Assembly (NCBI GenBank): GCA_021815065.1
Contig: JAKAHI010000021.1
Coordinates: 1 to 10,241, forward strand
Direction: 5' to 3'
Length of the DNA: 10,241 nucleotides
Source: a bacterium
GTDB lineage: Bacteria; JAMCPX01
The notes below the pieces were generated by a model. The model was not told where the DNA came from. It saw only the letters and a program-made list of their open reading frames with translations, and ran no database searches. The position numbers and the translations under genes were made by a program. This document shows, in pieces, positions 6,741 through 10,241 of the stretch (within the stretch, counting starts at the first letter, position 1; the number at the start of each line of letters is the position of its first letter).

Positions 6741-7610
6741 ATGCAGATAAAGTGTCCTTATTGCGGCAACAGTTTTGATATAGACAATTTTGATAAGCAG
6801 GGTATTACGTGTCCCTCCTGCAAGCGTACGATATTGTCGGAATCGCTGTCCGGCAACACCCTCATGGGTATCAACAATGCACCGCAGGAAATGCCCAAAG
6901 GACTGAGGGTTTCTTTAACGGTGCTCGAAGGCAAGGACATGGGTAAAACCGTTCAGATCGATAAACCCGATTTTACCATAGGTCGTGAAAATGCGGACAT
7001 GGCATTGAATGACGTTCAGGCATCGAGGAGACACGCGCTCATACAACTTCATGACCGAAGGATCGTTTTGAAGGACCTCGACAGCACCAATGGAACATTT
7101 ATCGGTACCAAACAGATAAAAGAAGAGGAGTTGAAACATCTGGACGAGATTTCCATAGGAAATACAAGGCTGCTCGTTACCATATTTGAAACACCGGACA
7201 CCCTGCAGGAAGGATCGACCGGGACCATTCTCCTCAAGGACGAAGTGTCCGCAGAAGGGACCACGCGTATCCAGAGACCCGACGATGTTGAATTCAAATT
7301 GCCGTACAAACAACGGATCTATCTCGATATTATAGAGGGGGTACAGAAAGGCGTCACCTATGAGTTTATCGGCGGAAGGGTCGTCATAGGACGAACCGAC
7401 GGCGATCTTATCATAGACGACCAGAACATTTCCAAAAAACACGCTGTTATCGAGACCTGGTCGAGGGACACCTACTTCATACGGGACCTTGCAAGCACCA
7501 ATGGAACGTATATCAATGGACAGCGCATCACAACCACGAAAATAAAACACGGAGATATCCTGACCATCGGCAACACGAAACTGAAACTCAGGGTAGAGAA
7601 TATAGCGTAA
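6741..7610 (+). CDS. Zinc-ribbon protein with two FHA domains, partner of the kinase
   Basis: 289 residues from the ATG at 6741. GTG 6732 and ATG 6735 are in-frame alternatives, but GAGG (6729-6732) is best spaced for 6741, and the protein then opens MQIKCPYC, as zinc-ribbon proteins do. Cys5-Cys8 and Cys24-Cys27 form a CPYC...CPSC ribbon. Two FHA domains follow, about residues 55-150 and 193-286, each with an intact phosphothreonine-binding set: GR 81-82, SRRH 95-98 and STNGT 115-119 in the first; GR 217-218, SKKH 231-234 and STNGT 252-256 in the second. FHA domains bind phosphothreonine peptides, so this protein probably reads the product of the adjacent kinase. The inter-domain linker holds Thr-rich stretches (TPDTLQEGSTGTI, EGTTRIQ) that could themselves be phosphorylated, as in GarA-type proteins; this is unproven. 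No catalytic domain is present, so an adaptor role is likely. Confidence 0.94.
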   Translation: MQIKCPYCGNSFDIDNFDKQGITCPSCKRTILSESLSGNTLMGINNAPQEMPKGLRVSLTVLEGKDMGKTVQIDKPDFTIGRENADMALNDVQASRRHALIQLHDRRIVLKDLDSTNGTFIGTKQIKEEELKHLDEISIGNTRLLVTIFETPDTLQEGSTGTILLKDEVSAEGTTRIQRPDDVEFKLPYKQRIYLDIIEGVQKGVTYEFIGGRVVIGRTDGDLIIDDQNISKKHAVIETWSRDTYFIRDLASTNGTYINGQRITTTKIKHGDILTIGNTKLKLRVENIA

Positions 7611-7667
7611 TAGAAGCATGCCGTCCGGGGTGCGCCTTGCAGCCCTGCCCGAGTCCGTGGAGTATAC

Positions 7668-7696
7668 TTGACAATCGCAAAGAGATATTCAATAAG
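7668..7696 (+). promoter_or_regulatory. Candidate promoter for the yceD-rpmF-plsX-fabD operon
   Basis: A perfect TTGACA (7668-7673) is 17 bases upstream of AATAAG (7691-7696, four of six matches to TATAAT). The start point would be near 7703, leaving a leader of nearly 200 bases before yceD, which coincides with the foldable stretch 7708-7865. Confidence 0.45.
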
Positions 7697-7707
7697 AGTG
7701 ATAACAC

Positions 7708-7865
7708 CTTACCCGAGAGAAGGATTGTTTCATTCTCCTCCTGAAGGGGTAAGAAATCGAAGAACCATGCTGTTCCTCCAAAGTAAGCCAGAGGACTTGC
7801 GCCCAAGGCGCAGCCGTGTAGGGAGGATATCAGCCGCTGGCTGAGAAACTCGGGCCGGTCGGGTA
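7708..7865 (+). ncRNA. Candidate structured leader RNA before yceD (unrecognised family)
   Basis: This part of the 290-base gap between the FHA gene and yceD holds no convincing reading frame but many complementary segments. Helix A is CTTACCC (7708-7714) with GGGTAAG (7747-7753). Helix B is TCCTCC (7774-7779) with GGAGGA (7822-7827). Helix C is TGCGCC-CAA-GGCGCA (7798-7812). Helix D is TCAGCC-GCT-GGCTGA (7830-7844). Helix E is TACCCGA (7710-7716) with TCGGGTA (7859-7865), closing the whole region. A third partner for CCCGAG (7712-7717) is CTCGGG (7849-7854). Helices A and E cannot coexist, which would suit a switch or attenuator. A TTGACA promoter lies just upstream. I do not recognise the family; some or all pairs could be chance. 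The rest of the gap (7611-7667) contains only a small hairpin without a T-tract (7628-7645), and 7866-7900 holds a weak ribosome binding site. Confidence 0.4.
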
Positions 7866-7900
7866 TCCGTTTATAAAAGTGAGAGCAGGCGTACTGTTGT

Positions 7901-8431
7901 ATGAATATAAGAGAAATTTCGAAAGAAGGAAAAAAATTAAGCATAAAAAAAGACAACGCATGGTTTATGGTCATGGTTGGTAATTCGGATACCGATGTTG
8001 AAGCTCTGTCCGGGGATCTGACGTCTGCCGTTGATATACATATGCAGTACACAAAGTCTGTTCTTATTGAAGGCAGCGCACATGCCGATATTGTGCTCAG
8101 GTGCGTAAAGTGCCTGCGGTCTTTTCATAAAATTGTCGATACTTCTTTTTCCGTAGAGCTTGAGCCTTATGACGTATCTGCACCGGCGCGGCATGCAGTA
8201 GCAAAAACCGAACTTGACGCTGAATTTTATGTCAATGATGAGTTTGATCCGGAAGCCGTTGTTTTTGAGCAGATCATGCTTAATTTACCGCTGTATCCTT
8301 TATGTAATCCCTCGTGTAAAGGACTGTGTACGTACTGCGGCATCAACCTGAACGAAAATCCGGAACATACATGCACGAAGGATAAGGGACTAAGTCCTTT
8401 TAAAAGTCAGTTGGGAAAGATAAAAATATAA
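7901..8431 (+). CDS. yceD: YceD family protein (DUF177), 23S rRNA accumulation / ribosome-linked
   Basis: 176 residues matching the DUF177/YceD pattern: an N-terminus of the form IREISKEGKKLSI, a central CVKC motif (Cys68, Cys71) after VLIEG and VLRC, an acidic middle, and a C-terminal cysteine cluster (Cys135, Cys139, Cys143, Cys146) ending in GLCTYCGINLN. The family is linked to accumulation of 23S rRNA and is nearly always encoded just before rpmF, as here. The mechanism is not established. The start at 7901 fits the family N-terminus, but its ribosome binding site is weak (CAGG about 11 bases upstream), so translation may depend on the leader structure. It lies 13 bases before rpmF. The cysteine pairs suggest metal binding, as in many bacterial homologues. 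Confidence 0.9.
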   Translation: MNIREISKEGKKLSIKKDNAWFMVMVGNSDTDVEALSGDLTSAVDIHMQYTKSVLIEGSAHADIVLRCVKCLRSFHKIVDTSFSVELEPYDVSAPARHAVAKTELDAEFYVNDEFDPEAVVFEQIMLNLPLYPLCNPSCKGLCTYCGINLNENPEHTCTKDKGLSPFKSQLGKIKI

Positions 8432-8444
8432 CGAAGGAGTAACT

Positions 8445-8627
8445 ATGGCACAGCCCAAGAGGAAACATTCAAAATCGAGAACGGGAAAAAGAAGGTCAAG
8501 CCACAAGCTGAGCGCACCGTCACTGGTAGCATGCCCGCGATGTCACCAGCTTATGAAACCCCACCATGTGTGTCCGACATGCGGTTATTATGCAGGTAAA
8601 GAGGTCGTTGAAGTAAAGGAAATATAA
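8445..8627 (+). CDS. rpmF: 50S ribosomal protein bL32
   Basis: 60 residues with the canonical L32 layout: a basic N-terminus (MAQPKRKHSKSRTGKRRSSHKL) and a C-terminal zinc ribbon with CPRC (Cys30, Cys33) and CPTC (Cys43, Cys46), followed by GYYAGKEVVEV. All four cysteines are present, so this is the zinc-binding form rather than the cysteine-free paralogue used under zinc starvation. It is a structural protein of the large ribosomal subunit. The ribosome binding site AAGGAG is well placed before the ATG. It sits between yceD and plsX, the conserved order in many bacteria. Confidence 0.97.
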   Translation: MAQPKRKHSKSRTGKRRSSHKLSAPSLVACPRCHQLMKPHHVCPTCGYYAGKEVVEVKEI

Positions 8628-8633
8628 GCAACT

Positions 8634-9647
8634 ATGCGAGTAGCGCTTGATGCTTTCGGCAGTGATCTCTGTCCCGATATAGAAATAAAAGCGGCAAATG
8701 AAGCGGTAAAACAGGGAATCGACATCATCCTTGTCGGCGACAAAAAGAAACTGAGCGGTATAAGCAGCAGGGTGGAGGTCGTTCAGGCAGACGAAGTCAT
8801 TACCATGGACGAGTCTCCTGCGAATGCCCTGCGGAAAAAGAAAAACTCTTCCATGCGCGTAGCGATAGACCTGGTCGGCGCCGGAAAGGCAGATGCAATA
8901 GTGAGTGCCGGCAATTCAGGAGCGATGATGGCACTTTCCATGTTTGTCCTCCATAAACTGCCGGGCATTTACCGGCCTGCTATTGTCGGTGTGCTTCCCA
9001 GTTATCGCGGGTATACGGTCTTTATCGACATGGGGGCAAACGTCGATTGTAAGCCGCACTACCTCCTTCAATTCGCACTTATGGGCAGTGTGTATGCAAA
9101 AAAACTCTTTAACCTTTCAACCCCGTCCGTAGGGCTTCTCAGTAACGGTGAGGAAGAGGGGAAGGGCAATGAGCTTACCTCTCTTACCAATGAACTCCTC
9201 AAAAAGAGTTCCATAAACTATAGAGGGTATGTCGAAGGCAAGGACATCTATATGGGTGATGTCGATGTAATCGTGGCAGACGGTTTTGTCGGCAATACGG
9301 TGCTCAAGGCAAGCGAGGGTATTGCCGAAATGGTGACAAAGATACTGAAGGACAGTTTTAAGGCATCGCCGTTGAGCATCCTCGGATACCTTTTTTCAAG
9401 GGGGGCATTTAACAGGCTGAAAAAGCGTATCGATTATGCCGAGTACGGCGGAGCGCCTTTAATCGGCGTCAACGGACTCGCGGTCATAACCCACGGACGC
9501 TCAAATGAAAAGGCAATACTGAATGCCATAAAGCTGTCAAAACGGTTCTATGACACAAAGTTGAACGATGCGATAATAGAAGAAGTGAACAAAAACCTTA
9601 CCCTGGAAAACAGTGCGAACGAAAAGGTTTACGAAGAGGTGAAATAG
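8634..9647 (+). CDS. plsX: Phosphate acyltransferase PlsX
   Basis: 337 residues, the usual length for PlsX, which transfers the acyl group from acyl-ACP to inorganic phosphate to make acyl phosphate, the donor for PlsY in phospholipid synthesis. It acts as a peripheral membrane enzyme. Family motifs are present: IVSAGNSGAMMA (89-100), RPAIVGVLP (114-122), FIDMGANVDCKPHYL (130-144), VGLLSNGEEEGKGNELT (166-182), GDVDVIVADGFVGNTVLK (208-225) and YGGAPLIGVNGLAVITHG (271-288). One departure is the N-terminal motif, normally DAMGGD-xAP, which reads DAFGSDLCP (residues 6-14); the Asp at position 11 is kept. It starts six bases after rpmF with only a weak, distant ribosome binding site (AAGGA at 8616), suggesting coupling to rpmF translation. 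Confidence 0.96.
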   Translation: MRVALDAFGSDLCPDIEIKAANEAVKQGIDIILVGDKKKLSGISSRVEVVQADEVITMDESPANALRKKKNSSMRVAIDLVGAGKADAIVSAGNSGAMMALSMFVLHKLPGIYRPAIVGVLPSYRGYTVFIDMGANVDCKPHYLLQFALMGSVYAKKLFNLSTPSVGLLSNGEEEGKGNELTSLTNELLKKSSINYRGYVEGKDIYMGDVDVIVADGFVGNTVLKASEGIAEMVTKILKDSFKASPLSILGYLFSRGAFNRLKKRIDYAEYGGAPLIGVNGLAVITHGRSNEKAILNAIKLSKRFYDTKLNDAIIEEVNKNLTLENSANEKVYEEVK

Positions 9648-9653
9648 ATCGTT

Positions 9654-10241
9654 ATGAAGATAGCCTTTATATTCCCGGGACAGGGTTCCCAGTTTGTGGG
9701 TATGGGGAAAGAGCTCTATGACCGGTACGAGATCGTGAGGCAGTATTACGACAGGGCCGATCGGAAACTCGGTACAGGATTAAAGAAGCTGATGTTTGAA
9801 GGACCAAAAGAGGAATTAACGCTAACCTATAACGCACAACCCGCAATTCTGACCATGAGTGTTGCGCTTTATAAGCTCATGCAATCGACACTCCGCATAG
9901 AACCGGAAATGTGCATGGGACATAGTGTCGGAGAATACAGTGCTCTTACCGCTGTATCGGCGCTATCGTTCGAAGACGCGGTAAACGCAGTGAGGAAAAG
10001 AGGCGAAGCAATGCAGGCCGCGGTAAAACCAGGACAGGGGACCATGGCTGCCGTTGTAGGAATTGACGAATCCAAAATAAAGGAAATTTTAACGCACGTT
10101 CAGGCTGAAACCGGCGCAATTGTCGAAGTAGCAAACTATAACAGCAGGGACCAGATAGTAATCTCGGGGCATACCATTGCCGTGGACTATGCTATGGATC
10201 TGCTCCGTTCGCACGGGGCACGACTGGTCAAAAAGCTGGAC
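9654..10241 (+). CDS. fabD: Malonyl-CoA:ACP transacylase FabD (5' part; C-terminus off the right edge)
   Basis: The frame is open from the ATG at 9654 to the right edge, giving the first 196 residues of a family of about 310. FabD moves the malonyl group from CoA to acyl carrier protein, supplying the elongation unit for fatty acid synthesis. Visible are the oxyanion loop GQGSQ (9-13), the nucleophile elbow GHSVGEYSAL with Ser91, and the substrate-carboxylate Arg116 in RKRGEAM. The catalytic His near residue 200 falls beyond the window. It starts six bases after plsX, with GAGGTG lying inside the end of plsX and about 12 bases from the ATG. No fabH lies between plsX and fabD, unlike the E. 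coli order plsX-fabH-fabD. Confidence 0.96.
   Translation, partial: MKIAFIFPGQGSQFVGMGKELYDRYEIVRQYYDRADRKLGTGLKKLMFEGPKEELTLTYNAQPAILTMSVALYKLMQSTLRIEPEMCMGHSVGEYSALTAVSALSFEDAVNAVRKRGEAMQAAVKPGQGTMAAVVGIDESKIKEILTHVQAETGAIVEVANYNSRDQIVISGHTIAVDYAMDLLRSHGARLVKKLD

Noticed and set aside
6915..7619. 234-codon open frame on the minus strand opposite the FHA gene
   Set aside because: It lies entirely antisense to a gene with two clearly conserved FHA domains and shows no domain of its own; it is a frame shadow.
7784..7803. Resemblance of AAGCCAGAGGACTTGC to the B12 box of cobalamin riboswitches
   Set aside because: About 12 of 16 bases match the box, and a loosely similar GGTAAGAAATC lies upstream, but the spacing is far too short, the core GGTG and CCCGC elements are not conserved, and the downstream genes have no cobalamin link.
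7588..8052. 154-codon open frame on the minus strand across the gap before yceD
   Set aside because: It starts inside the yceD coding region and ends in the FHA gene, has no recognisable domain or good ribosome binding site, and overlaps two well-supported genes.

Overview
The window looks like chromosome from a Gram-negative, probably anaerobic bacterium. Lipoproteins, an outer-membrane beta-barrel, a ten-haem c-type cytochrome and a plsX-fabD lipid operon together suggest a Deltaproteobacteria- or Nitrospirota-type lineage. That placement is inference from gene content; no rRNA or other marker gene for taxonomy is present.

Layout. (1) Positions 1-2470, minus strand: the N-terminal 823 residues of a large secreted lipoprotein made of IPT/TIG, kelch and fibronectin-III-like modules; its C-terminus lies beyond the left edge. 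(2) 2471-2630: a divergent intergenic region with candidate promoters in both directions. (3) 2631-3143, plus: a small outer-membrane beta-barrel protein, followed by a hairpin terminator. (4) 3269-4471, plus: a ten-haem c-type cytochrome lipoprotein behind a perfect extended -10 promoter. (5) 4472-4585: a weak hairpin and a perfect 28-nt palindrome. (6) 4586-5626: a dGTPase-like HD-domain phosphohydrolase. (7) 5770-7610: a two-gene signalling unit, a soluble Hanks-type Ser/Thr kinase followed by a zinc-ribbon protein with two FHA domains. (8) 7611-7900: a 290-base gap with a candidate promoter and mutually exclusive helices, possibly a structured leader RNA. (9) 7901-10241: yceD (DUF177), rpmF, plsX and the 5' part of fabD, a ribosome/phospholipid/fatty-acid operon cut by the right edge.

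How the genes fit together. The left third is cell-envelope and electron-transfer accessory material. The centre holds nucleotide metabolism and a phospho-signalling pair in which the FHA protein is the natural partner of the kinase. The right third is a conserved housekeeping operon. The least explained feature is the gap before yceD: one short segment (ACCCGAG) can pair with three different downstream partners, the arrangement expected of an RNA switch or attenuator, although it matches no family I can name with confidence.
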